Source: Acidobacteriota bacterium
Lineage (GTDB): Bacteria; Acidobacteriota; Vicinamibacteria; Vicinamibacterales; JAKQTR01
Length of the DNA stretch: 6,325 nt
NCBI GenBank assembly: GCA_026393735.1
Contig: JAPKZP010000031.1
Location: 1 to 6,325 of the forward strand
Direction of reading: 5' to 3'
Shown: positions 1 to 5,773 of the stretch, in pieces
Layout: each line of letters begins with the position of its first letter
Numbering within the stretch: position 1 is the first letter of the stretch
The notes under the pieces: model-generated
Told to the model about the DNA's origin: nothing
Databases searched by the model: none
The model's input: the letters and a program-made list of their open reading frames with translations, nothing else
Position numbers and translations under genes: made by a program

Positions 1-308
1 ACCATGAGCAGCAGCCACTTCCGGCGGTGCAAGCGGATGACCAGCGCACGGACGAGCGCATTCATGGCGCCCACCTCCGAGTAGGCGTTCATGAACACGC
101 ACGCGGTGATGAAGATGAACGCGAGGTCGAGGAACGTGAACGTCCCTTCGACGACGAGGCGCGCCGGGAAGCCGAGGCCGGCCACCAGCGCCCCGACGAG
201 CGCGGTGATGACCATCGACAGCTCAGGCGATCGGAGCCGCCAGCTGGCGATCGCGAAGGTCACGACCATCGCGGCCAGCGTGTAGGACGTGGTGGCGTAG
301 GTGCTCAC
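1..308 (-). CDS. Permease-like integral membrane protein, N-terminal fragment (runs off left edge)
   Basis: 102 whole codons are visible and the gene continues beyond base 1. I start it at GTG 308-306, whose last two bases are the first two of the TGA (307-305) ending the upstream gene, a GTGA overlap typical of translational coupling. No clear Shine-Dalgarno precedes it. The translation is strongly hydrophobic: a first membrane segment at about residues 9-23, a second at about 31-47 (rich in V/A/L/G), a third at about 57-76 with F-x-F-L-D-L-A-F-I-F, then a basic turn R-L-H-R-R-K (92-97) leading into another hydrophobic run. The layout, with a short Gly-rich helix pair and a 'VEG' motif between helices, resembles anion/dicarboxylate transporters of the ion-transporter superfamily (TRAP large permease or DcuC-like). 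That family assignment is from memory and weak. It does not resemble the PgsC/CapC membrane protein. It lies last in the visible run of four minus-strand genes, so it probably works with the DUF6305-like and PgsW-like proteins. Confidence 0.72.
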   Translation of the reverse strand, partial: MSTYATTSYTLAAMVVTFAIASWRLRSPELSMVITALVGALVAGLGFPARLVVEGTFTFLDLAFIFITACVFMNAYSEVGAMNALVRALVIRLHRRKWLLLM

Positions 309-898
309 TTGCCGTACATCGCTTTAACGACGTCGCCGAAGTCCACCGCGTCGTCGATGATCGTCAGCGGCGCGCCGGACTTCTTGGCGATGGCGTCGAA
401 GCGGCCGTCTTCGTTGCCGTCCTTCTTCACGACGAGATAGTTGGCGAAGGGCGCGACGGCGTCGATGCAGCGCTCGTCGGCGCCGCCGGGCTTGCCCCGT
501 CGCGCCTTGCCCTCGAGGAGGATGCAGATGATCTGGATCTTGAGCTTCTTCGCCTCGGCGATCGTCGCGTTGAGGCGCTCGATCTCCTGGTCGATCGTGA
601 TGCCGGATGCGCCAAGGCCTTTCGCCGTCGACCCGAGCACCACCATCAGTGTCTTGTACGGCTTCGTCTTCAGGTCGGCCGGCTGCGGCTCAGCGTTGTA
701 CTCGAAGTCAGTCACCACGCCCGTGCGCTGCAGGAGCAGGCGCGACATCTTGGCGCCAGGCCCCTGCCCGGCGTTCGTAATCAACAACGGGAGCTGTCCC
801 TTCACCGGCGCCGCTCCAGACACCGCGGCACCGGCCGGGGTCGCGCCGGCCGCCACAGCCAGCAGGACAATTGCGATACACGCACGATGAATCGTCAC
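305..898 (-). CDS. Small secreted protein, DUF6305-like, function unknown
   Basis: A 197-residue protein starting at GTG 898-896. The start is supported by a good Shine-Dalgarno, GAGGAG at 905-910, six bases upstream. Residues 1 to about 25 form a signal peptide (hydrophobic core I-A-I-V-L-L-A-V-A-A, Ala-rich cleavage region), so the mature protein should be periplasmic or exported. The mature part looks like a compact alpha/beta fold: strand L-P-L-L-I-T-N-A-G-Q-G (36-46), strand T-L-M-V-V-L-G-S (83-90) followed by the Gly-rich A-K-G-L-G-A-S-G-I (92-100), a charged helix (103-119), strand I-Q-I-I-C-I-L-L-E-G (121-130), and a late V-K-K-D-G-N-E-D-G-R-F motif (157-167). This order matches my recollection of the DUF6305 family, whose function is not known to me. 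It ends four bases into the permease-like gene and begins 33 nt after the PgsW-like gene, so it is surely co-transcribed. A solute-binding or accessory role for the neighbouring permease is possible but is only inference. Confidence 0.85.
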   Translation of the reverse strand: MTIHRACIAIVLLAVAAGATPAGAAVSGAAPVKGQLPLLITNAGQGPGAKMSRLLLQRTGVVTDFEYNAEPQPADLKTKPYKTLMVVLGSTAKGLGASGITIDQEIERLNATIAEAKKLKIQIICILLEGKARRGKPGGADERCIDAVAPFANYLVVKKDGNEDGRFDAIAKKSGAPLTIIDDAVDFGDVVKAMYGK

Positions 899-904
899 GT
901 CAGT

Positions 905-910
905 CTCCTC
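905..910 (-). promoter_or_regulatory. Shine-Dalgarno of the DUF6305-like gene
   Basis: GAGGAG on the minus strand, six bases before GTG 898-896. It fixes the GTG as the start of the DUF6305-like gene, which otherwise has no ATG in a suitable place. It lies in the 33-nt gap after the PgsW-like stop codon. Confidence 0.75.
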
Positions 911-931
911 ACTTCTTCGTGGGGGTCGGCT

Positions 932-1906
932 TCAGCCGGCCCCTGAATCGTAGGGCAGCCCGTTGTCCCGCGCCAGGCCGCGGACGTGCAGCAGGTGCAC
1001 CACCGGGATGCCCCGGGCCCCGAACTCGAAGACGAGGCCGCGCGTCGGCGATGCCGGCACGTCCACCATCTTCAGCAGGAGGCCGTTCCGCAGTTCCAGC
1101 GATGCGGGTGTCTCGCCGAAATTGGCGGACGCGCCGCCGACGTTGACGAAACAGCGAACCGGCCGCGTGCCCGCCGCCCGTTCGTAGATGCGAAGCCGCC
1201 GTCGAATGCGCTCGGCCAGCGTGGCGCCCTCGACCATCGGCAGGCCGCTCCGGCGCGCCTCGGCGACGAGCGTGGTCCCCTCTTCGTCGAACAGCACGCC
1301 GGTCCCGCCATCCTGGTCGCCGCCTGGCGACACCGCCGCCAGTTCGTATGGCAGCAGGCCGTCCGCCCGCAGCTGCGCCAGCATCTGCACGAACGTGAAT
1401 CCCGGCAGGTTCGCGCCGTACATCGACGCGCCGATCGAGTAGATGACGATGGGGTGGAGATCGAGCGCGCGGGCCGCGCAGAGCGTCGCGAGGAGCAGCG
1501 CAGGGAAGGACCCGCTGGCGCCAATCGCCACGACATCGCCGCGCGACAGCCCGGCATCCTGGAAGTACCTGGCCACCACTGCGGCAAACGCCGGGTTGGC
1601 GGACGTGCGCTTCGCCTCCGCCTCCCCGAGCGAGGTCGTCAGCGGCGTGAACTCCTCGCCGATGATGCCCGTCTGGTTCGGATCCAGTGTCCGATCGATC
1701 GGCAGCCCCTTCGCGAGCCGAAGGCGCCGGACGCTGTCGAGCGATCGCGCCATCAGTCTGGACGCCGCGATCTGGGAGCGGTTCCACGCGGCTGGCGCCG
1801 GTCCGGCGGTGATGCCAGTGTCCCGGGACCCGGCGCTGATGGTCGCCAGCAGCGCCGCGCACGCGGCGAGGATGGCCACGACACGTCTCGAGGGATGCAC
1901 GCGCAT
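932..1906 (-). CDS. pgsW: PgsW-like poly-gamma-glutamate system protein
   Basis: A 324-residue protein starting at ATG 1906-1904 and ending at TGA 934-932. Residues 8-25 are a single hydrophobic N-terminal segment after three arginines (signal peptide or membrane anchor), so the rest should lie outside the cytoplasm. Conserved-looking blocks are D-P-N-Q-T-G-I-I-G-E-E-F-T-P-L-T-T (75-91), E-A-K-R-T-S-x-N-P (97-105), G-D-V-V-A-I-G-A-S-G-S-F-P (123-135), Y-S-I-G-A-S-M-Y-G-A-N (156-166), P-G-G-D-Q-D-G-G (194-201) and V-N-V-G-G-A-S-A-N-F-G-E (254-265). From memory this is the pattern of the family named 'poly-gamma-glutamate system protein' (PgsW, TIGR04332), found beside capsule-type poly-gamma-glutamate genes; its biochemical role is not established to my knowledge. 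No PgsB, PgsC or PgsA homologue is visible here, so a role in poly-gamma-glutamate synthesis cannot be assumed. It begins 13 nt after the OmpA-domain gene, without a clear Shine-Dalgarno, and is followed 33 nt later by the DUF6305-like gene. Confidence 0.85.
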   Translation of the reverse strand: MRVHPSRRVVAILAACAALLATISAGSRDTGITAGPAPAAWNRSQIAASRLMARSLDSVRRLRLAKGLPIDRTLDPNQTGIIGEEFTPLTTSLGEAEAKRTSANPAFAAVVARYFQDAGLSRGDVVAIGASGSFPALLLATLCAARALDLHPIVIYSIGASMYGANLPGFTFVQMLAQLRADGLLPYELAAVSPGGDQDGGTGVLFDEEGTTLVAEARRSGLPMVEGATLAERIRRRLRIYERAAGTRPVRCFVNVGGASANFGETPASLELRNGLLLKMVDVPASPTRGLVFEFGARGIPVVHLLHVRGLARDNGLPYDSGAG

Positions 1907-1919
1907 GCGACGCCGGCCG

Positions 1920-2753
1920 CTACTGCTTCACCAGTTCGACCCGCCGGTTCTTCGCCCGGCCCGTGTCCGTGTCGTTTGATGCCACCGGAGCGTAGGGCCC
2001 GGCCCCGAAGCTCTTCAATCTGGCGGCGGCCATCCCATGCGTCGTCACGAGCGCCTGCATGACAGCCGCCGCGCGATCCTGGGACAGCTTCATGTTCGCC
2101 TCCAGCACGCCGACCGTGTCCGTGTGCCCCACGACGTACACCTTCAGCGCCGGATCCGCCGCGAGCATCTTCGCGATCTCGCCGATGGCCTTCGCCGACT
2201 CCGGCTTGATCTCGGCCTTGCCGGTGTCGAAGTAGATGCCTTCGACGGTCACGTGGCCGGTCGTCTTGAGATCGTTCGCGAGCGCCGCCGCGTTGGCGAC
2301 GATGTCCTGGGCCATCGCCTGCTTCTCGACGATGAAGAACCCGTATTTGCCGGTGAACTCGGCCCAGAGATCCACCCAGATCTCCTTCCCGTCCTGGGTG
2401 ATCATGAACGTCTCTCGGGCCTTCGCCGCGTACATCGACTTGCCGCCGATCTTCGTCACCGCATTCTCGAAGTTGCGCAGGATCTGCAGCTCGCTCGGCT
2501 TCGACTTGGCCGCCGCCTGCGGGTAGTACGTGAGCTGCCAGAGCCGCCCTTCCACGGTGGTCTTGGCCGTTGCGCTTGTTGCGAACTCGTGCGCGTCAAA
2601 CGTCTTCTCGCTGCAGCTGCGGAGCCACGAGTCGGGCATCCGCGTGAAGAGAGGGTGATCCTTGCAGGCCGGATCGTCCTTCTGGAGCGGTTGTGCGGCC
2701 GCGATTCCCGATACCAGCAGGACGGCAATGCAGGCACACGCGATCTTCCTCAT
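1920..2753 (-). CDS. OmpA-family peptidoglycan-binding envelope protein
   Basis: A 277-residue protein starting at ATG 2753-2751, with Shine-Dalgarno AAGGAA seven bases upstream, and ending at TAG 1922-1920. Residues 1-20 are a signal peptide with likely cleavage after the Ala triplet (A20/Q21), so it is exported. Residues about 21-165 form an N-terminal module beginning K-D-H-P-L-F-T-R-M-P, with cysteines at 30 and 47 that could form a disulfide. Similar modules precede OmpA domains in other proteins I recall, but I cannot name its function. Residues about 170-277 are a full OmpA C-terminal domain: Y-F-D-T-G-K-A-E-I-K-P-E-S (174-186), G-H-T-D (209-212), N-x-x-L-S-x-x-R-A (220-228) and the terminal N-R-R-V-E-L (269-274). 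These are the usual peptidoglycan (diaminopimelate)-binding signatures. There is no beta-barrel-like stretch, so it is probably a periplasmic or outer-membrane-associated anchor rather than a porin. It heads the four-gene minus-strand run. Confidence 0.93.
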   Translation of the reverse strand: MRKIACACIAVLLVSGIAAAQPLQKDDPACKDHPLFTRMPDSWLRSCSEKTFDAHEFATSATAKTTVEGRLWQLTYYPQAAAKSKPSELQILRNFENAVTKIGGKSMYAAKARETFMITQDGKEIWVDLWAEFTGKYGFFIVEKQAMAQDIVANAAALANDLKTTGHVTVEGIYFDTGKAEIKPESAKAIGEIAKMLAADPALKVYVVGHTDTVGVLEANMKLSQDRAAAVMQALVTTHGMAAARLKSFGAGPYAPVASNDTDTGRAKNRRVELVKQ

Positions 2754-2760
2754 CGTGGGA

Positions 2761-2766
2761 TTCCTT
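2761..2766 (-). promoter_or_regulatory. Shine-Dalgarno of the OmpA-domain gene
   Basis: AAGGAA on the minus strand, seven bases before ATG 2753-2751. It supports that start and the 20-residue signal peptide. Confidence 0.7.
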
Positions 2767-2779
2767 TCAGCCGAGGGCG

Positions 2780-2797
2780 GGACGGCAGGGACCGTCC
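2780..2797 (-). other. Small perfect hairpin in the leader of the OmpA-domain gene
   Basis: GGACGG (2780-2785) and CCGTCC (2792-2797) form a perfect 6-bp stem with a 6-base loop, 27-44 bases upstream of the OmpA-domain start codon. A -10-like TAAGAT on the minus strand (2807-2802) lies just upstream of it; I found no convincing -35. If transcription starts near 2795 the hairpin would sit at the very 5' end of the operon mRNA. Chance occurrence is quite possible in DNA this GC-rich. Confidence 0.35.
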
Positions 2798-2848
2798 GCG
2801 TATCTTACCGGAACCTGAAATCTTCCGCCGCCGGATTCCTGTGTAGAA

Positions 2849-2910
2849 GACCACGACTCGGGATCGTCGGACGCGGGTGGCCGAGGTGCCGGCGACCCCG
2901 AATCGTGGTC
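2849..2910 (-). terminator. 14-bp stem-loop after the M3 peptidase gene, possible terminator
   Basis: Arms 2849-2862 and 2897-2910 are 14 bases each and complementary at 13 positions. In a minus-strand transcript the odd pair is U-G, so the RNA stem is fully paired; in a plus-strand transcript it would be a C-A mismatch, which favours function on the minus strand. The 34-base loop can pair further (GTCG 2866-2869 with CGAC 2893-2896, and a nested GCCG/CGGC). It begins seven bases past the peptidase stop codon (2919-2917), where a terminator would be expected. The following bases (TTCTACAC on the minus strand) are only a poor T tract, so an mRNA-stabilising or attenuating structure is an alternative. 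Confidence 0.5.
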
Positions 2911-2916
2911 ATCGAT

Positions 2917-3090
2917 CTAGCGGGCGCTGATGCCCCGCCGTTTCAGCATCGGCTCGATGCTGGGATCCTGTCCGCGGAACTCGCGGTACATCTTCGCGTA
3001 GTCCCCGGCGTTGCCCCGCGACAGGATCATGTCGCGGAAGCGGTCCCCGTTGGCCCGCGTCAAGCCTCCGTGCTCCGTGAACCACTCGAA
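2917..3090 (-). pseudogene. Out-of-frame C-terminal remnant of the M3 peptidase
   Basis: Read in the frame ending at TAG 2919-2917, these bases encode 57 residues beginning F-E-W-F-T-E-H-G-G-L-T-R-A-N-G and ending with I-E-P-M-L-K-R-R-G-I. This is the classic C-terminal end of Dcp/oligopeptidase A-type M3 peptidases, including the L-S-R-G-N block. It is in a different frame from the main peptidase reading frame, which instead runs into a TGA at 3062-3060. No plausible independent start codon with a Shine-Dalgarno is present, so it is unlikely to be made as a separate protein. It is the displaced tail of the gene at 3060-4952 and should be read together with that entry. Confidence 0.85.
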
Positions 3091-4952
3091 CCGGCCTTCT
3101 CGAGCGACGCGGTCTCGAAGGCGTCGACCGCCTGCTCGGGCGACCCGGCCGGGAGCGAATGCCACCGCATGTCGAGTTCGGCGGCGCCGAGGATTTCCGT
3201 CAGGCTGTAGCCCTGGTTGAAGGTCGCAGAGTTCCTGATCTTGTCGGCGAGGGCCTGCGGCATCGGCTCGCCTGTCTTGTGGTGCACTGCGTAGTGCGCG
3301 AGCACCTTCGGCTCGAGAGCCCAGTGCTCGTTGAACTGCGACGGGAGCTCGACGAAATCCCGCGCCACGTTCGTGCCCGACAGGCTGGGGTACTGCTGAT
3401 TCGCGAAGAGGCCGTGCAGGGCGTGGCCGAATTCGTGGAACATCGTCGAGACGTCGTCGTAGCTGATGAGCGCGGGCTGGCCTGCCGCGGGCTTCGAGAA
3501 GTTCCCGACGTTGAACACGACCGGCTTGGTTCCGAGCAGTTTCGACTGGATGACGAAGTTGTCCATCCAGGCCCCGCCGTTCTTGTTGTCGCGCGCGAAG
3601 TAGTCGCAGTAGAAGAGCGCCATCGAGGAACCGTCGCGGTCGAACACTTCGAAGACACGCACGTCCTTCTGGTAGACCGGGATGTCGTGGCGCTCCGTGA
3701 AGGTCGGGCCGTAGAGTTCGTGCGCGGCGTAGAACACGCCATCGCGGAGCACGCGGTCCAGCTCCAGGTACTGCATGACGGCGTCGCTGTCGAGATCGTA
3801 CTTCGCCTTGCGCACCTGCTCCGCGTAGAAGTCCCAGTCCCAGGGCGCCAGCGAGAAGTTGCCGTGCTGCGCATCGATGAGCGCCTGGATGTCATGGGCC
3901 TCTTTGCGAGCGTTGGCCGTCGCCGGGGGGATGAGTCTCGACAGGAACTGATCGACGGTCGCCGGCGTCTTGGCCATCTGATCGTCCAGCACCCACGCCG
4001 CGTAGTTCGGATAGCCGAGCAGTCCCCCCTTGCGGGCCCTGAGGTCCGCGAGCGTGGCAATCGTCTTGCGGGTGTCGTTGGCGTCACCGCGTTCCGCTCG
4101 CGTCCATGACGCGCGGAAGAGCTTTTCGCGGGTCGCGCGGTCCGTGAGCGACGGCAGCACCGACTGCTGCGTGGTGTTCCGCAGCGGGATCAGCCACTTG
4201 CCGTCGAGGCCGCGCGCCTTCGCCGCCTGCGCCGCCGCATCGATGGCGTCCTTCGAGAGGCCGGCCAGTTCCGCCGCGTCGCCGACAACGAGCGCGCCGT
4301 CCTTCGCGGCGCCGAGCAGCTGGTTCATGTACTTGGCGCTCAGCGCGGCATCCTGTTCGTTCAGCCCTTTGAGTGTCTTCTTGTCGGCCTCGGACAATCG
4401 TGCGCCGTTGCGAACGAAGCGCTGATGGTAGTGCTCGACGAGGCGAAGGGATTCGGGATCGAGCTTCAGCGCGTCACGCTGGCCGTAGATGGCCTCAACC
4501 CGCGTGAACAGGCGATCGTTCAGGAACAGCGCGTCGTCGAGCGCGGCGAGCTTCGGGGCGACCTCCTCCTGGAGCGCCTGGATCGTGGGGTTGGTGTTGG
4601 CGGACGCGAGTGCGTTCAGGACGAGCGTGGCACGGTCCAGCAGCTGGCCGCTCTTTTCGAGCGCGACGAGCGTGTTCTCAAAGGTCGGGGCCGCAGGGTT
4701 GTCGGCAATCGTCGCGATTTCCTCGAGTTGGCGTTTGATGCCTGCTTCGACCGCCGGTTTGAAGTCGCCGTCCTGAATCTTGTCGAACGGCGGCGCGCCA
4801 AACGGCAGTGGACTCGGAATCAGCAGCGGATTCACGCGCGCGGCCGCAGGGGCGGGGGTTTGTTGGCTCATAGGACCCGTTGACCAGGATGAGAGCGATA
4901 CGGTGCCGAGCGCGATCGCGCCGGCGAGACAAAGAACGGGAAAGCGATGCAT
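3060..4952 (-). CDS. M3-family zinc peptidase (Dcp-like), 3' end disrupted by deletion and frameshift
   Basis: A 630-residue open frame from ATG 4952-4950 (Shine-Dalgarno AAGGAG eight bases upstream). Residues 1 to about 25 look like a signal peptide, so it would act in the periplasm on short peptides, as M3 oligopeptidases/dipeptidyl carboxypeptidases do. The zinc site is intact: H-E-F-G-H at 506-510, with the third ligand at E535 in D-F-V-E-L-P-S-Q-F-N-E-H-W. The N-terminal helical region is also complete (N-P-L-L near 40, T-F-E-N-T near 90). The frame stays homologous up to about residue 621 (E-T-A-S-L-E-K-A-G), then gives nine unrelated residues and a TGA. The tyrosine/histidine-rich segment expected next in the family (R-Y-R-S-x-Y-F-A-H-I-x-x-G-G-Y-x-x-G-Y-Y), which binds substrate, is absent, and the true C terminus follows in another frame (2917-3090). 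As written, the product should be inactive. An internal Met28 has no Shine-Dalgarno and would drop the signal peptide; I prefer Met1. The open frame extends upstream to 5048, but that part is promoter DNA. Confidence 0.9.
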   Translation of the reverse strand: MHRFPVLCLAGAIALGTVSLSSWSTGPMSQQTPAPAAARVNPLLIPSPLPFGAPPFDKIQDGDFKPAVEAGIKRQLEEIATIADNPAAPTFENTLVALEKSGQLLDRATLVLNALASANTNPTIQALQEEVAPKLAALDDALFLNDRLFTRVEAIYGQRDALKLDPESLRLVEHYHQRFVRNGARLSEADKKTLKGLNEQDAALSAKYMNQLLGAAKDGALVVGDAAELAGLSKDAIDAAAQAAKARGLDGKWLIPLRNTTQQSVLPSLTDRATREKLFRASWTRAERGDANDTRKTIATLADLRARKGGLLGYPNYAAWVLDDQMAKTPATVDQFLSRLIPPATANARKEAHDIQALIDAQHGNFSLAPWDWDFYAEQVRKAKYDLDSDAVMQYLELDRVLRDGVFYAAHELYGPTFTERHDIPVYQKDVRVFEVFDRDGSSMALFYCDYFARDNKNGGAWMDNFVIQSKLLGTKPVVFNVGNFSKPAAGQPALISYDDVSTMFHEFGHALHGLFANQQYPSLSGTNVARDFVELPSQFNEHWALEPKVLAHYAVHHKTGEPMPQALADKIRNSATFNQGYSLTEILGAAELDMRWHSLPAGSPEQAVDAFETASLEKAGSSGSRSTEA

Positions 4953-4960
4953 GCAGGACG

Positions 4961-4966
4961 CTCCTT
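4961..4966 (-). promoter_or_regulatory. Shine-Dalgarno of the M3 peptidase
   Basis: AAGGAG on the minus strand, eight bases before ATG 4952-4950. This decides the start against the longer in-frame extension to 5048 and against internal Met28, neither of which has a comparable site. Confidence 0.75.
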
Positions 4967-5000
4967 CGCGCTCACCATACCACGGCGGGGCAGGCCGCCA

Positions 5001-5039
5001 TGAACACGGGCAACCGATGTCTGATATATTAGATATCTG
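5001..5039 (+). promoter_or_regulatory. Candidate promoter/operator for the GntR gene (divergent intergenic region)
   Basis: This is the only AT-rich stretch in the region between the divergent peptidase and regulator genes. It holds an inverted repeat, CTGATAT (5021-5027) and ATATCTG (5033-5039), with arms complementary at six of seven positions around a 5-base spacer, and an inner perfect 8-bp palindrome AGATATCT (5031-5038). TATATT (5025-5030) is a good -10 match for the plus strand, with a weak -35 TGAACA (5001-5006) 18 bases upstream. An operator overlapping the -10 would suit autoregulation by the GntR protein encoded directly downstream. That binding is inferred; FCD regulators have varied palindromic sites and this one is not a match to a consensus I can quote. 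Confidence 0.45.
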
Positions 5040-5047
5040 GAGCGGCA

Positions 5048-5773
5048 ATGACGCGCGCGCAACCCGGAACTAATACATTTTCAGCCGAAAGACACACCCC
5101 CATCCTCAAGACCCGCTCGCTCCGCGAGCAGGTCTACGAATACCTGCGTGACCAGATGGCGCGCGGTGGCCTCCAGCCCGGCGCCTTCCTCGATCTCAAC
5201 GACCTGGCCCGGCGCCTCGGCGTCAGCCGCACACCCCTGCGCGAGGCGCTGCTCCACCTCGAGTCTCAAGGCTTCGTCACCGTCCTGCCGCGCCGGGGCT
5301 TTCTCCTCAACGCGCTCACCCTCGACGACATCCGTCACTACTACGAGATCATCGGCGCCCTCGAGGCGGCCGCGCTCCGGAGCGCCGGCCCCTTTCTCGG
5401 CCCGGCGGATTTCGCACGCATGCGCGTGCTCGACGCCGCTATGGCCGACGCCGTGGCCGCCCGCGACTTCGACCGGTACTACGCACTGAATCTCGCCTTC
5501 CACGACGTTTATCTCGACGGCTGCGACAACTCCCGGCTCGTGGCGCAGGTGCGCCTGCTCAAGCAGCGCCTCTACGACTGGCCACGGCGCGAGGGCATGG
5601 TCAAGGCCTGGGAGGAACACTCCGTCGTCGAGCACGAGGCGTTCCTGCGGCTGCTGGAACGCGGCGCCATCAGCGAAGCCGCCGCGCACCTGCAGAACGT
5701 GCACTGGTCGTTCGCCGTCCAGGAGCGTCACATCCACGCGTACTACTTCTCCAACCCGCAGGCGGGCGCCTGA
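5048..5773 (+). CDS. GntR-family transcriptional regulator, FCD (FadR-type) subfamily
   Basis: A 241-residue regulator from ATG 5048-5050, preceded by GGAG (5039-5042) five bases upstream. Residues about 20-90 are the GntR winged helix: S-L-R-E-Q-V-Y-E-Y-L (24-33), P-G (45-46), the helix-turn-helix L-A-R-R-L-G-V-S-R-T-P-L-R-E-A-L (53-68), then L-E-S-Q-G-F-V (71-77) and P-R-R-G-F (81-85). Residues about 95-225 are an all-helical FCD ligand-binding domain with the usual E-x-x-A-A-L start (106-110), F-H (151-152), N-x-R-L (161-164), E-H-E-A-F-L (195-200) and H-L-x-x-x-H (214-219). H152, H196 and H219 sit where FCD domains bind a divalent metal; the usual Asp four residues before the first His is Asn148, a substitution I recall in other FCD proteins. 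Such regulators sense small organic acids or related metabolites. Its stop overlaps the ATG of the activase by one base, so it is likely the local regulator of the glycyl-radical-enzyme operon. The ligand cannot be read from sequence. Confidence 0.93.
   Translation: MTRAQPGTNTFSAERHTPILKTRSLREQVYEYLRDQMARGGLQPGAFLDLNDLARRLGVSRTPLREALLHLESQGFVTVLPRRGFLLNALTLDDIRHYYEIIGALEAAALRSAGPFLGPADFARMRVLDAAMADAVAARDFDRYYALNLAFHDVYLDGCDNSRLVAQVRLLKQRLYDWPRREGMVKAWEEHSVVEHEAFLRLLERGAISEAAAHLQNVHWSFAVQERHIHAYYFSNPQAGA

Noticed and set aside
27..440. Plus-strand open frame of 137 codons at the left edge
   Set aside because: Rich in Arg/Glu/Asp, antisense to a hydrophobic membrane protein and to the DUF6305-like gene; no motif.
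909..1862. Alternative minus-strand frame overlapping the PgsW-like gene
   Set aside because: Its translation is Arg/Gly-rich and shows none of the conserved blocks found in the chosen frame.
986..2062. Long plus-strand open frame (358 codons) opposite the PgsW-like gene
   Set aside because: It is Arg/Ala/Gly-rich low-complexity translation, antisense to a well-recognised gene, and spans two genes; a GC-rich shadow frame.
2037..2846. Plus-strand open frame opposite the OmpA-domain gene
   Set aside because: Antisense to clear OmpA motifs, Leu/Arg-rich, no family resemblance.
3159..4109. Plus-strand open frame (316 codons) opposite the M3 peptidase
   Set aside because: It lies antisense to the conserved peptidase, has Val/Arg/Glu-biased content and no Shine-Dalgarno or recognisable motif.
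4984..4999. GGCGG/CCGCC hairpin in the peptidase leader
   Set aside because: Only five base pairs in GC-rich DNA; expected by chance and without a T tract or conserved context.
4953..5048. In-frame N-terminal extension of the M3 peptidase by 32 residues
   Set aside because: It has no Shine-Dalgarno, would place extra residues before a good signal peptide, and covers the AT-rich promoter DNA of the divergent gene.
5081..5737. Minus-strand open frame opposite the GntR gene
   Set aside because: The plus strand holds a complete GntR-FCD protein with all motifs; the antisense frame is compositional.
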